A stretch of 25,702 nt of DNA from Marinilactibacillus sp042660675 (GCF_042660675.1 NZ_JBHSUL010000013.1:1-25702), one strand, 5' to 3'; positions 1 through 7,803 are shown, counted from the first letter of the stretch. The notes: a model not told the origin generated them from the sequence alone. Program-made: numbers and translations.

Positions 1-22
1 GCTCCTTTTGCTTACATAAACA

Positions 23-71
23 AATAAGATCCACTGGAAAATCTCAAGTAGATTTCCCGGTGGATCTTATT
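23..71 (+). terminator. Long intergenic hairpin, possible terminator
   Basis: Inverted repeat with 21-nt arms (23-43 and 51-71) and a 7-nt loop. The only two imperfections can form G-U pairs. A short T/A-rich stretch follows. It probably ends a plus-strand gene lying left of the window, but the T-tract is poor, so it could also act as an mRNA 3' stabiliser. Confidence 0.45.
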
Positions 72-77
72 ATTTAA

Positions 78-104
78 CTGGGACTTTTGTCCCAGCCTCT
101 TTTT
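78..104 (+). terminator. CTGGGAC/GTCCCAG hairpin terminator
   Basis: Seven-bp perfect stem CTGGGAC (78-84) and GTCCCAG (89-95) with a TTTT loop, followed by a T-rich tail on the plus strand. This GGGAC/GTCCC hairpin is a recurrent intergenic element in lactic acid bacteria and relatives. The T-tail side indicates termination of transcription entering from the left. Confidence 0.6.
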
Positions 105-113
105 ATAAGTCAC

Positions 114-473
114 TTAAAATAGGGTAGTAATTAAGGCGATGATGGCTGGTCCACCTTGTGTTAAAATGATTTTTTTACTACTTGTGATACTACCATACAA
201 AGCTACGAGTATGATGTAGATGAGTATAAATCTTGTCATCTCAAGAGAGGCTGTTGCAAAAAATATGCTGTACAGCAATCCTAAACCAATCAATCCATTA
301 TATACGCCTTGATTTTTGAGTAACGTATTCATTGATTTCTGTTTGAGTTCGCTGTGATCTATATTAAATATCCGGCTGGTTGTGCTAGATGTCGTGGTAA
401 GAGTTTGAATATAAAAAATATAGAAAAACTCAAGTGCAACGACTGTTGTCAGTACAATAGAAAGTATGGACAT
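114..473 (-). CDS. DUF1304 family membrane protein
   Basis: A 119-residue protein with about four hydrophobic segments (roughly residues 3-22, 55-75, 79-98 and 105-118) that should sit in the cytoplasmic membrane. The N-terminal segment with ALEFFYIFYIQ and the central NQGVYNGLIGLGLL block are characteristic of the DUF1304 family, whose function is unknown. It is the last gene of a four-gene minus-strand operon, starting 3 nt after the monooxygenase stop, with an AGG-type ribosome binding site inside that gene's end. Context links it to the MarR-controlled redox operon. Family call is fairly sure; role is not. Confidence 0.85.
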   Translation of the reverse strand: MSILSIVLTTVVALEFFYIFYIQTLTTTSSTTSRIFNIDHSELKQKSMNTLLKNQGVYNGLIGLGLLYSIFFATASLEMTRFILIYIILVALYGSITSSKKIILTQGGPAIIALITTLF

Positions 474-476
474 TGA

Positions 477-764
477 CTAGCCTTCTAACTCAGAAACTTT
501 TAAAACGGGTGCTTTTGCACTGAAGTCTCCAACTTTGTCGAATAATTGGTGTAGTAGCGGGCTTTGGTTATGAATTTCGATTGCTGCTTGATCAGCCCAG
601 ATTTCTACCATGATAAAGGTATTTTTTTCTTCAACTGATTCGTAAAGGTGGTATTCAATACATCCTTCTTCTTTTCTTGTTTCTTTGATCAACGCTTTCG
701 TGTCTTCTAGAAACTCTTCGCGTTTATCTTCTTTAATAAAAAACTGTGCGTTAATAACTTTCAT
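477..764 (-). CDS. Antibiotic biosynthesis monooxygenase (ABM) domain protein, YgiN-like
   Basis: A 95-residue single-domain protein with the dimeric alpha/beta-barrel (ABM) pattern: an N-terminal strand VINAQFFIK, helix EFLEDTKALIKETRKEEGC, then the EYHLYES strand and the FIMVEIWAD strand. Small cytoplasmic ABM proteins include quinol monooxygenases and other cofactor-free oxygenases; the substrate here is unknown. The frame is open further upstream, but the ATG at 764 is chosen because a GAGAGGA site precedes it and the protein begins exactly at the domain. It lies 16 nt after the nitroreductase and 3 nt before the DUF1304 gene, so co-transcription is likely. Association with nitroreductase and MarR suggests quinone or electrophile detoxification (inference). 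Confidence 0.8.
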   Translation of the reverse strand: MKVINAQFFIKEDKREEFLEDTKALIKETRKEEGCIEYHLYESVEEKNTFIMVEIWADQAAIEIHNQSPLLHQLFDKVGDFSAKAPVLKVSELEG

Positions 765-780
765 AAACGATTGTCCTCTC

Positions 781-1410
781 TTATTTAAAAGTAGTGAATT
801 CTTTTGCATCTAAACGAATAGAATTATAGCCTGTTTCTACTGCTTTACCAATAGACAAAATCATAACAGGTACATAGCGGTCTTTGTTCAAACCAAATGC
901 TTCCGCTAATTGGTCTGCTTCAAATCCACCGATTGGGTTTGTATCGTATCCATAAGCACGCGCTACAAGCATAAACTGCATCGCTGCTAAACTTGAATCG
1001 ATTTTCACGACATCGTTCATTTCTGCTCTAGTGAAGTTTTTGTAATAAGGAATAATCGCAGCTAGTTGCTCATCTCTGACTTCTGGAGACATTTTCCCTT
1101 CAGCTACTGCTTGATTATAAATTTCTTCTCCATACTCATAACATTCCATGTCTCCAAAAATGAGGACCATTGCTGAAGATGTATCATTTTGTCTGGTGTT
1201 GAAACGGATCAGTGGTTTCAATTTTGCTTTTTCTTCATCGCTCTCAACGACTACAAAACGCCAAGGCTGCATATTCACAGACGATGGGGCAATGGTTGAT
1301 TTCTGAATCATCTCAAGCATTTCTTCATGAGGTATTTTAACATTCTCATCGTAAACTCGAATGGATCTCCTGTTATAAGTAATATCTGAAAAATCGTTGT
1401 TCATTGTCAT
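781..1410 (-). CDS. NAD(P)H-dependent nitroreductase family protein
   Basis: A 209-residue FMN-dependent oxidoreductase of the nitroreductase family. The N-terminal RRSIRVYD motif and SSVNMQPWRF are the usual FMN phosphate and ring contacts, and NPIGGF lies in the C-terminal half as in YdgI/YfkO-type enzymes. It probably reduces nitro compounds or quinones with NAD(P)H in the cytoplasm; the natural substrate cannot be read from sequence. The ATG at 1410 (MTMNNDF) is chosen because a GAAGAGGG site lies 6 nt upstream and the ATG overlaps the marR stop as ATGA, implying translational coupling. The next in-frame ATG (1404) is also possible. Confidence 0.9.
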   Translation of the reverse strand: MTMNNDFSDITYNRRSIRVYDENVKIPHEEMLEMIQKSTIAPSSVNMQPWRFVVVESDEEKAKLKPLIRFNTRQNDTSSAMVLIFGDMECYEYGEEIYNQAVAEGKMSPEVRDEQLAAIIPYYKNFTRAEMNDVVKIDSSLAAMQFMLVARAYGYDTNPIGGFEADQLAEAFGLNKDRYVPVMILSIGKAVETGYNSIRLDAKEFTTFK

Positions 1411-1832
1411 TCTAAACCCTCTTCTTTTTTGATTAATTTTTGAAGCAGTTCTCCTAGCTGTTCTTCTTCTTCTTGACTGAGTGAATGGCACAAGGAATTC
1501 TGTGACGTATCGTGCTTTTCTTCACAACTAGCAAGATCCGATTTTGCTTTTTCCGTAATCTCAACGAAAACTTCTCGATTATTTTCCGCGTTTCGTTCTC
1601 GACTTACGTACCCGTTTTCTTCTAGAATTTTTAAATGTCTCGTAACAGCAGCACTATCTATACACAATTCACACTGTATCTTTTTTTGTGAGCATTTCCC
1701 TGTTTCTTTAAGAAACATCATCAATTCATATCGAGTTAGACTGAAACCAGTTTCTTTTTCAAACTTGGAAGTTAATTCCTGATTTGCGATTTTTATTTGG
1801 TACAGTAGTTTACTAAATCCCCTAAGATCCAC
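1407..1832 (-). CDS. MarR family transcriptional regulator
   Basis: A 141-residue winged-helix regulator: N-terminal dimerisation helix, HTH around residues 45-85 (KIQCELCIDSAAVTRHLKIL), the wing EENGYVSRERNAENNREVFVEIT, then a C-terminal dimerisation helix. It starts at GTG with a GGAGGG site 6 nt upstream. It heads a four-gene operon with nitroreductase, ABM monooxygenase and DUF1304, and the tandem palindromes just upstream (1854-1880) are its likely autoregulatory operator. Three cysteines lie near the DNA-binding domain (GKC and CELC), which would suit thiol-based sensing of electrophiles or oxidants as in some MarR proteins. That sensing role is inference. Confidence 0.88.
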   Translation of the reverse strand: MDLRGFSKLLYQIKIANQELTSKFEKETGFSLTRYELMMFLKETGKCSQKKIQCELCIDSAAVTRHLKILEENGYVSRERNAENNREVFVEITEKAKSDLASCEEKHDTSQNSLCHSLSQEEEEQLGELLQKLIKKEEGLE

Positions 1833-1853
1833 GTACGCCCTCCTTCCCTATAC

Positions 1854-1880
1854 TTGACTCATCAACTGTTGACTAGTCAA
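1854..1880. promoter_or_regulatory. Tandem palindromic operator, probably for MarR
   Basis: Two related 12-bp palindrome-like units, TTGACTCATCAA (1854-1865) and the perfect palindrome TTGACTAGTCAA (1869-1880), start 15 bp apart. An 11-bp palindrome, TCAACTGTTGA, overlaps both (1862-1872). The cluster ends about 22 bp upstream of the marR GTG, where a promoter or operator is expected. Dyad operators of this size are typical of MarR dimers. Which protein binds is inferred from position only. Confidence 0.55.
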
Positions 1881-1977
1881 TGATAAATCAAATAATCGTT
1901 TTTGTAAACTACTTTCTAAAAATAAGTAAATTTTCTATATTATTTGGTGAGACTGGCATTCATGAGTAGGTTATAGT

Positions 1978-1997
1978 AAACTTGTATATACAAGTTT
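1978..1997. promoter_or_regulatory. TreR-type operator upstream of treA
   Basis: A perfect 20-bp palindrome with core CTTGTATATACAAG. This matches the operator recognised by GntR-family trehalose repressors (TreR) in Bacilli, and the downstream gene is a trehalose-6-phosphate hydrolase. A possible -10 (TATAGT, 1972-1977) directly abuts it, so repressor binding would block initiation. No convincing -35 was seen. The treR and treP genes are not in the window. Confidence 0.8.
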
Positions 1998-2077
1998 AAG
2001 AGATGATAGAGATTCTTTTATCTAATCTATATGCTTCTTCGACTAAATTGTATGACGAATTGAAAGGTAGTGATAAA

Positions 2078-3730
2078 TTGAACGCATTTCATGATAAAGT
2101 GATTTATCAGATTTATCCTAAGTCTTATAAGGATACTACTGGTAACGGTTATGGAGATCTTAAAGGAATCATTGAAAAATTACCCTATGTTGCGGATTTG
2201 GGCGTGGATATGATATGGTTGAATCCTTTTTATAAATCTCCACAAAATGACAATGGATATGATGTTTCTGATTATACGTCAATTGATCCTCTTTTTGGAA
2301 CATGGGAAGATTTTGATCAGTTAGTCGCTGAAGCCCAAAAACATGGGATTTCTTTGATGCTGGATATGGTACTCAATCATTGTTCTACAGAACATGAGTG
2401 GTTCCAACGAGCGCTTGCTGGTGAAAAAAAGTATCAGGACTTCTTTATTTTGCGTGAGGCTCAAGAAGATGGTTCTTTACCAACCAACTGGGAATCCAAG
2501 TTCGGTGGTCCTTCCTGGTCAAAATTTGGCGATACGGATCAGTATTATCTGCATCTATTTGACGTTACACAGGCTGATCTGGACTGGAGAAATCCTGAAG
2601 TTCGGGAGGAACTATATAAAGTAGTCAATTTCTGGCTTGAAAAAGGAGTCAAAGGCTTCCGTTTTGATGTTTTGAATGTGATTGGAAAAGATGTAGAGTT
2701 GAAAGATGCCGAAGATGGCGTTGGAAAATCACACTATACGGATACACCAATCGTTCATGACTATATTCACGAATTGAACGAAAACACTTTTGGAAAATAC
2801 GATGATATCTTAACAGTTGGTGAAATGAGTTCTACAACTGTACCAAACGGTGTCCAGTATTCTAACCCGGATCGTAATGAATTATCGATGATTTTTAGTT
2901 TCCACCATTTAAAAGTGGATTATAAAGATGGCGAAAAATGGACGACTAGCCCTTATGACTTCAAAGCGTTGAAAAACATTCTAGACGAATGGCAGGTTGG
3001 TATGTCTGAAGGTAATGGCTGGAACGCTGTGTTCTGGAACAATCATGATCAGCCACGTGCAAATGATCGTTTTGGAGATCCAGAGAATTATCCTTATGAA
3101 ACGGCCACTCTACTAGCACAGACAATTCATCTATTAAGAGGGACGCCTTATATTTATCAAGGTGAGGAAATCGGGATGACTAATCCTTCTTACGAAAGTA
3201 TCGATGATTACTCGGATGTTGAAACGCATAACGCCTACAAGCAATTAATCAAAAGTGGCACTTCTCCTGACGAGGCACTGGCAATTATTGGTGAAAAATC
3301 TAGAGATCTTCCGCGTATACCTATGCAATGGGATGAAACTCTTAACGCTGGCTTTACAGACGGAACGCCCTGGCTGAAACTTTCTGAGAATTATCATGAA
3401 ATTAACACAAAGAACGAATCTTTTAGTCATAAAGTTCGTGATTACTACAAGCAGCTGATCAAATTAAGAAAACAACTCCCTATTATTCAAGAAGGTTCCT
3501 ATCAAACATTGAAATTGGACCATGATTCTATTTACGCCTATGTTCGTGAGTACGAGGATGAATCTCTGCTTGTAATGAATCTCTTCTATGAAGAAACCGC
3601 TACTTTTGAAATTCCAGAATATCTTCGCGGGAAAAAAGCAACGCATTTGATTGGAAATTATGAAAAGCGTCCATTAGAAGACGTTATTGAACTCAAACCA
3701 TTTGAAACAATTGCGTTTATCTTAAAATAA
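2078..3730 (+). CDS. treA: Trehalose-6-phosphate hydrolase (GH13)
   Basis: A cytoplasmic GH13 enzyme that splits trehalose 6-phosphate, delivered by a PTS, into glucose and glucose 6-phosphate. From the TTG at 2078 it is 550 residues, the normal family length. It opens with VIYQIYPKSY, has the family-typical PTNWESKFGG segment (about 135-144), nucleophile Asp in GFRFD (about 197), acid/base Glu in VGEM (about 249) and the third Asp in NNHDQPR (about 324). An in-frame ATG at 2003 would add 25 residues not expected in the family and lies 6 nt after the operator without a ribosome site. TTG-2078 has GAAAGG about 10 nt upstream, so it is preferred. Regulation by TreR is indicated by the 1978-1997 palindrome. 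No PTS gene is adjacent. Confidence 0.92.
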   Translation: MNAFHDKVIYQIYPKSYKDTTGNGYGDLKGIIEKLPYVADLGVDMIWLNPFYKSPQNDNGYDVSDYTSIDPLFGTWEDFDQLVAEAQKHGISLMLDMVLNHCSTEHEWFQRALAGEKKYQDFFILREAQEDGSLPTNWESKFGGPSWSKFGDTDQYYLHLFDVTQADLDWRNPEVREELYKVVNFWLEKGVKGFRFDVLNVIGKDVELKDAEDGVGKSHYTDTPIVHDYIHELNENTFGKYDDILTVGEMSSTTVPNGVQYSNPDRNELSMIFSFHHLKVDYKDGEKWTTSPYDFKALKNILDEWQVGMSEGNGWNAVFWNNHDQPRANDRFGDPENYPYETATLLAQTIHLLRGTPYIYQGEEIGMTNPSYESIDDYSDVETHNAYKQLIKSGTSPDEALAIIGEKSRDLPRIPMQWDETLNAGFTDGTPWLKLSENYHEINTKNESFSHKVRDYYKQLIKLRKQLPIIQEGSYQTLKLDHDSIYAYVREYEDESLLVMNLFYEETATFEIPEYLRGKKATHLIGNYEKRPLEDVIELKPFETIAFILK

Positions 3731-3737
3731 CTTAGGA

Positions 3738-3789
3738 ATGAAAGCTTACAGAGTATCTAATCTAAGATTTACCTTTTGTAAGCTTTCAT
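3738..3789 (+). terminator. Rho-independent terminator after treA
   Basis: A 13-bp perfect stem (3738-3750 pairing with 3777-3789, ATGAAAGCTTACA type) with a 26-nt loop, followed by TTCTTGTT. It starts 7 nt after the treA stop. The loop is long, but position and stem length support a terminator. Confidence 0.7.
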
Positions 3790-3847
3790 TTCTTGTTATG
3801 ATTATAATGTAAGGGGTTTAAATTCACTTAACTAAAGGAGAATCATA

Positions 3848-4423
3848 ATGACTGAAAAAGAAAAAATGCTTAATCAAGAATTCTACGATACTTGGGATGC
3901 TTCTTTAATAGAAGAACGAGAAGTAACCAGAAACCTTATCTTTGAATTCAATCAGATCAATCCAACCAAAAGAGAAGAACGTAGAGCCTTTGTTGAGAAG
4001 CTAATTCCTAACATTGGAGAAAACTCGTGGATAGAGTCTCCTTTTACCTGTGAGTATGGTGGAAATATGTATATTGGAGATAATTTTTATTCTAATACGA
4101 ACTGTACGATCCTTGACTGTGCTAAAGTGACCATTGGGAATGATGTTTTATTTGGTCCTAATGTCAGTCTATATACACCCAACCACGCTTTTGATCCAGA
4201 AGAACGCAAAGCTGGGCTCGAACAAACATTACCGATCACAATTGGTGATAATGTCTGGCTATGTGGCTCGGTATCCATCACAGGTGGTGTATCCATTGGA
4301 GAAAATACCATTATTGGTGCCGGTAGTGTCGTAACTAAAGATATGCCCGCAAATGTTATCGCTGCCGGGAATCCTTGTAAAGTGATTCGCCCGATTACTG
4401 AAGCGGATAAAGTTAATCCTTAA
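3848..4423 (+). CDS. Maltose/galactoside-type O-acetyltransferase
   Basis: A 191-residue hexapeptide-repeat acetyltransferase of the Maa/LacA group, which moves an acetyl group from acetyl-CoA to a sugar hydroxyl in the cytoplasm. Seen directly: an N-terminal helical cap (residues 1-60, MLNQEFYDTWDASL), then left-handed beta-helix repeats such as IGDNFY, IGNDVLFGPNV, IGDNVWL and IGENTIIGAGSVVTKDM, ending with the typical AAGNPCKVIRPI. His113 in TPNHAFD aligns with the catalytic His region of the family. An AAAGGAG site precedes the ATG. It may be a stand-alone gene between the treA terminator and a new promoter at about 4500. The exact sugar acceptor is unknown. Confidence 0.88.
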   Translation: MTEKEKMLNQEFYDTWDASLIEEREVTRNLIFEFNQINPTKREERRAFVEKLIPNIGENSWIESPFTCEYGGNMYIGDNFYSNTNCTILDCAKVTIGNDVLFGPNVSLYTPNHAFDPEERKAGLEQTLPITIGDNVWLCGSVSITGGVSIGENTIIGAGSVVTKDMPANVIAAGNPCKVIRPITEADKVNP

Positions 4424-4492
4424 CCCGTCCTTAATTCTTGGTTTTCAAAGATCCGTAAAGGATTTTCTGATGACTTCGTTTTTAAATTTTAT

Positions 4493-4522
4493 TTAACCAA
4501 AGCTGATCCAGTATTTTATAAT
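4493..4522 (+). promoter_or_regulatory. Candidate promoter for the YczE-like gene
   Basis: Consensus -10 TATAAT (4517-4522) with a weak -35 TTAACC (4493-4498) at 18-nt spacing, 36 nt upstream of the GTG start at 4559. The -10 is strong and the -35 matches four of six positions. Confidence 0.5.
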
Positions 4523-4558
4523 GCGTAATAGAGAAAAGTTAGTATAGGAGACGAGCGC

Positions 4559-5209
4559 GTGCAACAGATTAAAAGAGTGAGCATCATGATGCTATCAATG
4601 ATACTTCTGGCATTATCCGCTTCAATGACCATCAAAGCCGCAATCGGTCTAGCAGCTTGGGACGCGATTGCTCAATCTCTTTCTCATCTATCTATGATTC
4701 GAGTGGGAACAGTTGGAATGATACTGAACATTCTATGCGTACTTGGACAAATTCTACTTTTGAAAAAGCATTTCCCATTGAGACAGTTACTACAGATTCC
4801 TGTCAGTATCCTTATTGGGTTATTGATTAACTACTTTTATTATACGCTTTTGGCTAGTTTTGTACTGCCAAACTATGCGGTTACCTTGGTCATTTTTCTC
4901 CTTGGTACAGTATTGGCATCACTAGCGGTCAGTGTTGTTATGGTTTTAAATATCGTCACTTTCCCTTTAGAAGCCTTTTGTATGGCCTTGGCACAGAAAA
5001 CCGGCTATCGTTTCTCTATACTTCGGCAAGCTGCCGATATACTCGCGGTTCTTCTCACTATCATTCTTGCCTTCTCCCTAGAGATTCCCATGACGGCTAG
5101 AGAAGGTACGGTGATTGGGATGCTCTTGTTTGCTCCTTTACTGGGCGTTTTTATCAAACTGTTTACACCACTTATTGAGCAGTCTAAGAATGAAGTCGCT
5201 CGCCACTAA
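4559..5209 (+). CDS. YczE/YyaS-like integral membrane protein
   Basis: A 216-residue polytopic membrane protein with five or six hydrophobic segments (about 8-28, 48-67, 76-98, 102-130, 155-175 and 183-204). The N-terminal LSASMTIKAAIGLAAWDAIAQSLS segment, with its glycine-rich GLAAWD stretch, and a conserved ILRQAADI motif near residue 155 match the uncharacterised YczE/YitT-like membrane family of Firmicutes. The GTG start has AGGAGA 7 nt upstream. Function is not established. It lies upstream of the YdeI-like gene with a 51-nt gap and may be co-transcribed with it. Confidence 0.7.
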   Translation: MQQIKRVSIMMLSMILLALSASMTIKAAIGLAAWDAIAQSLSHLSMIRVGTVGMILNILCVLGQILLLKKHFPLRQLLQIPVSILIGLLINYFYYTLLASFVLPNYAVTLVIFLLGTVLASLAVSVVMVLNIVTFPLEAFCMALAQKTGYRFSILRQAADILAVLLTIILAFSLEIPMTAREGTVIGMLLFAPLLGVFIKLFTPLIEQSKNEVARH

Positions 5210-5260
5210 ATCGATACAGCGTTCATACGCTTAATGTGTAAGCGGAGAGGAGAACGTAAA

Positions 5261-5830
5261 ATGGACATTAAAAATCATCTTTCTGTAACTTCAAGAGCAG
5301 CTTTAAGAAGTTGGCTGGAAGCTCATTCAGAAACTGAACCCTTCTGTTGGGTGGACGTTACTATAAAAAAACAAGCTGGTCATATTCAATATCTGGACGC
5401 TGTTGAAGAAGCACTTTGTTTTGGTTGGATTGATAGTGTAAAAAAGAAATTACCTGACGGTACGCTTGTTCAAAGACTCTCTCCTAGAAAAAAAGGGAGC
5501 CATTGGACAGAATTGAACAAGGAGCGCGTCCGAAGATTAGAGCGTCTTGAATTGATGACCAATAGCGGTCGACGGGTGTTACCGGAAATGGATCCAAATA
5601 CTTTTAAAGTTGATCCGAAAATTGAACAGCTGCTAAAGGCTGACCCTAATTTATATCAGAATTATTTGAATTTTCCAGAATTATATAGAAGAGTTCGAAT
5701 CGACACAATTCAAAGTTATAAATCTCAACCAGATCTTTTTCATAGACGCTTGGAAAAATTCCTTTCACAGACTCGAGAAAACAAACTCTATGGTCAGTGG
5801 AATGACAACGGTCGGTTGCTAGAAGAATGA
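5261..5830 (+). CDS. YdeI/OmpD-associated family protein
   Basis: A 189-residue soluble protein of the YdeI/OmpD-associated family (OmdA-type). Diagnostic stretches are EALCFGWIDSVKKKLPDGT, then QRLSPRKKGSHWTELNKERVRRLE and a C-terminal helical part. Family members are labelled bacteriocin-protection proteins in databases, but the biochemical role is poorly defined. The ATG at 5261 is preferred over an in-frame ATG at 5234 because an AGAGGAG site lies just upstream and the homologous region starts there. It ends just before a strong hairpin at 5862-5900. Any link to the peptide operon at 21-24 kb would be speculation. Confidence 0.8.
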   Translation: MDIKNHLSVTSRAALRSWLEAHSETEPFCWVDVTIKKQAGHIQYLDAVEEALCFGWIDSVKKKLPDGTLVQRLSPRKKGSHWTELNKERVRRLERLELMTNSGRRVLPEMDPNTFKVDPKIEQLLKADPNLYQNYLNFPELYRRVRIDTIQSYKSQPDLFHRRLEKFLSQTRENKLYGQWNDNGRLLEE

Positions 5831-5861
5831 TTCGTCTTAAATGAAACAGGTCCGCATATCA

Positions 5862-5900
5862 AAAACAAGCTTTACTCAAACACTGAGCAGAGCTTGTTTT
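5862..5900. terminator. Bidirectional terminator
   Basis: Perfect 10-bp stem AAAACAAGCT (5862-5871) and AGCTTGTTTT (5891-5900), with A-tracts and T-tracts on both sides. It lies between convergent genes (YdeI-like on plus, WYL regulator on minus) and can serve both. Confidence 0.85.
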
Positions 5901-5901
5901 G

Positions 5902-6813
5902 TTAAGTTTCATACACATCCAATGCTTGTTTCAAAAAAAGGATATACTGCTGTCTAAATTCTTCTGGTCCGAGCACTTTGATTTTATTTCCAAATCCTGT
6001 TAGAAATTGAAAAGCATATCGATTCTCTGGCAATGGGATACTAGCCATACACTTTCCGTTTTCCACTTCGCCGATTACTCTTTTTCCATATCGTTCAACA
6101 AACTGGTCTCTGACTTCGAGTGCTATAGATAACTGTACTTCCGTCACTTTTTGCTCGATCTTCTTTGTAAGCTGCTTTTCATACGTGGGCTCTGTTCTAG
6201 ATGTAAAGTACCCTGCTTTTTCAATAGAAAGAATTCTTGTTAATTTAAAGGTTCTGTACGCTTCTCTTTCCAAGCTATAAGCTACTAAATACCAATGTAA
6301 TTCGTTTAACTGCATTCTATAGGGTTCTACAACACGTTGAGATTTATGTCCTTCTCGGTCAATATAGGTTAGTTTCAGTAGCCAGTTATGCTGAATGGCT
6401 TCATTGATCAGCGAAACCTCTTCTTGCATTTCATTTCTACCAACCCACTGATAAAATGACAAAGCTAATTTTGGTGAGACAGTCATTGCCATCATCCCTT
6501 TAATTTTTTGGATGGTTGCCTGAATCTGTCGGTCAGCAATCAGTTCTTCAAATCCACTCAGTGCGATTAACATATTTTCAATATCTTCATGCGTCAAGAG
6601 TCGCTTGTCGAACTTATATTCTTCCATCAAAGCATAGCCACCAGCGGCTCCGAGTTCAGCATAGATAGGGATATTTGCGTAACCAAGTGTTTCAATATCT
6701 CTTTGTATGGTTCGTTTAGTAACGTTGAATAATTCGCTGAATTCCTTAGCGGAAACTTTTTCTTTTTGCAGTAGAATCATCACCATGGAAATTAATCGCT
6801 CAATTTTTTTCAC
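5902..6813 (-). CDS. HTH and WYL domain transcriptional regulator (YafY/YobV-type)
   Basis: A 303-residue regulator with an N-terminal DeoR-like winged helix (about 1-60; KEFSELFNVTKRTIQRDIETL is the recognition region), a middle linker, a WYL domain (about 135-210, with WYLVAYSLEREAYRTFKLTRI) and a C-terminal WCX-like extension. Such proteins bind DNA and are thought to sense a ligand through the WYL fold. The GTG start has AGGAGGG 5 nt upstream. It is divergent from the PhnB-like VOC gene across only 77 bp, so it plausibly controls that gene and itself (inference). The ligand is unknown. Confidence 0.88.
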   Translation of the reverse strand: MKKIERLISMVMILLQKEKVSAKEFSELFNVTKRTIQRDIETLGYANIPIYAELGAAGGYALMEEYKFDKRLLTHEDIENMLIALSGFEELIADRQIQATIQKIKGMMAMTVSPKLALSFYQWVGRNEMQEEVSLINEAIQHNWLLKLTYIDREGHKSQRVVEPYRMQLNELHWYLVAYSLEREAYRTFKLTRILSIEKAGYFTSRTEPTYEKQLTKKIEQKVTEVQLSIALEVRDQFVERYGKRVIGEVENGKCMASIPLPENRYAFQFLTGFGNKIKVLGPEEFRQQYILFLKQALDVYET

Positions 6814-6890
6814 TACTACCCTCCTATATACGACATAATGCTGTCACCTATGCCCAAGTATACTTCAATTATTAAAAGGAGGGAACAAAA

Positions 6891-7346
6891 ATGAAAACTA
6901 TTGCTTATCTTCAATTTGATGGAAATGCTGCAGCTGCTCTATCGTTTTACGAAAAAGCTTTACAAGCAACTGATGTGACGGAAGTTCGATTTGGCGCTTT
7001 TGGACAAGACCCAAATTATCCTTTATCGGAAGCTGAACAAGAAATGATCATGGAGGCACGCATCGAATTCTCTGGAAGTACCTTGATGCTTTCGGATGTC
7101 CTACCGTCCATGCAAGCAATCACCGGTGCCGTTAGACAAGGTAATCATATTTTGATTAGTGTTATAGATGGAGAACCTACAGTAAATGAGCAGCTTTTCG
7201 CGAATTTATCTGAAGGTGGAACAGTGATTATGCCACTTGCTACAATGCCTTGGTCTAGTAGTTTCGGTATGCTGATCGATCCATTTGGGGTAACGTGGAA
7301 ATTCAATGGTGATGCCAGTAAATTTCTGAATAGCTTCGACGCTTAA
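6891..7346 (+). CDS. PhnB-like VOC family protein
   Basis: A 151-residue member of the vicinal oxygen chelate superfamily, PhnB / 3-demethylubiquinone-methyltransferase-like branch. Seen: YLQFDGNAAAALSFYEKAL at the start, a mid-protein MEARIEFSGSTLMLSD strand pair, and the C-terminal WSSSFGMLIDPFGVTWKFN signature. Despite the database name, PhnB-like proteins are not proven methyltransferases and the substrate is unknown. An AAAGGAGGGA site lies 6 nt upstream of the ATG. It is divergently arranged with a WYL regulator and followed by a strong terminator, so it is probably a single-gene unit under that regulator. Confidence 0.85.
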   Translation: MKTIAYLQFDGNAAAALSFYEKALQATDVTEVRFGAFGQDPNYPLSEAEQEMIMEARIEFSGSTLMLSDVLPSMQAITGAVRQGNHILISVIDGEPTVNEQLFANLSEGGTVIMPLATMPWSSSFGMLIDPFGVTWKFNGDASKFLNSFDA

Positions 7347-7360
7347 AAGTCATGTTAAAT

Positions 7361-7406
7361 AACATAGCACAGTACCTCATTAATTTAAGAGACACTGTGC
7401 TATGTT
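7361..7406. terminator. Terminator between convergent VOC genes
   Basis: Perfect 13-bp stem AACATAGCACAGT (7361-7373) and its complement (7394-7406) with a 20-nt loop and flanking T/A runs. It sits between the plus-strand PhnB-like gene and the minus-strand VOC gene and probably terminates both. Confidence 0.85.
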
Positions 7407-7419
7407 TTATTGAGCTTGA

Positions 7420-7803
7420 CTAGTCTGTTGTGAGTTCAATCAAGTTTCCCTCAGGATCTGCAATCACCGATTCATAGTAGCCGTCTCCCGTTACCCTTGG
7501 ACCATTCAGCAGTGAAAATCCATCTTTTATAAGCTGGTCTGTTAAGGAATCTACTGCTTTCTCTGTTCCTACTGCAAAGGCTAAATGTGCATATCCTGTG
7601 GATTCAGATTGAGTCTTGGTCATTCCCTCTTTATGCATGATTTCCAGTCTAGCTCCTGAATCAAATGATAAAAAATAAGAAGTAAACCCTGTTTTTTGGT
7701 TATGGTAACGCGACCCACTTGTCGCTTTGAAGTACGTCTCATAGAAAACTTTCATGGCTTCTAGATCTTTGGTCCAAAGTGCTAGGTGTTCTATTCTCAT
7801 CAT
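7420..7803 (-). CDS. Glyoxalase/VOC metalloenzyme-like protein
   Basis: A 127-residue VOC protein with two beta-alpha-beta-beta-beta modules. The four expected metal ligands can be read: His6 (EHLALW), Glu54 (RLEIM), His73 (YAHLAF) and Glu123 (LIELTT), so it is likely an active metal-binding member such as a lyase or fosfomycin-resistance/glyoxalase-like enzyme. The substrate cannot be decided. The start is one of two adjacent ATGs (7803 or 7800) behind a GAGGAG site; the first is given. No operon partner: upstream is the mntH promoter region, pointing the other way. Confidence 0.85.
   Translation of the reverse strand: MMRIEHLALWTKDLEAMKVFYETYFKATSGSRYHNQKTGFTSYFLSFDSGARLEIMHKEGMTKTQSESTGYAHLAFAVGTEKAVDSLTDQLIKDGFSLLNGPRVTGDGYYESVIADPEGNLIELTTD

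Noticed and set aside
2003..2077. 25-residue N-terminal extension of trehalose-6-phosphate hydrolase
   Set aside because: No ribosome site before ATG-2003 and it directly follows the operator; the family starts close to VIYQIYP.
5261..5830. YdeI/OmdA protein as immunity partner of the peptide operon
   Set aside because: The family name mentions bacteriocin protection, but it lies about 15 kb away in another unit; nothing in the sequence links them.
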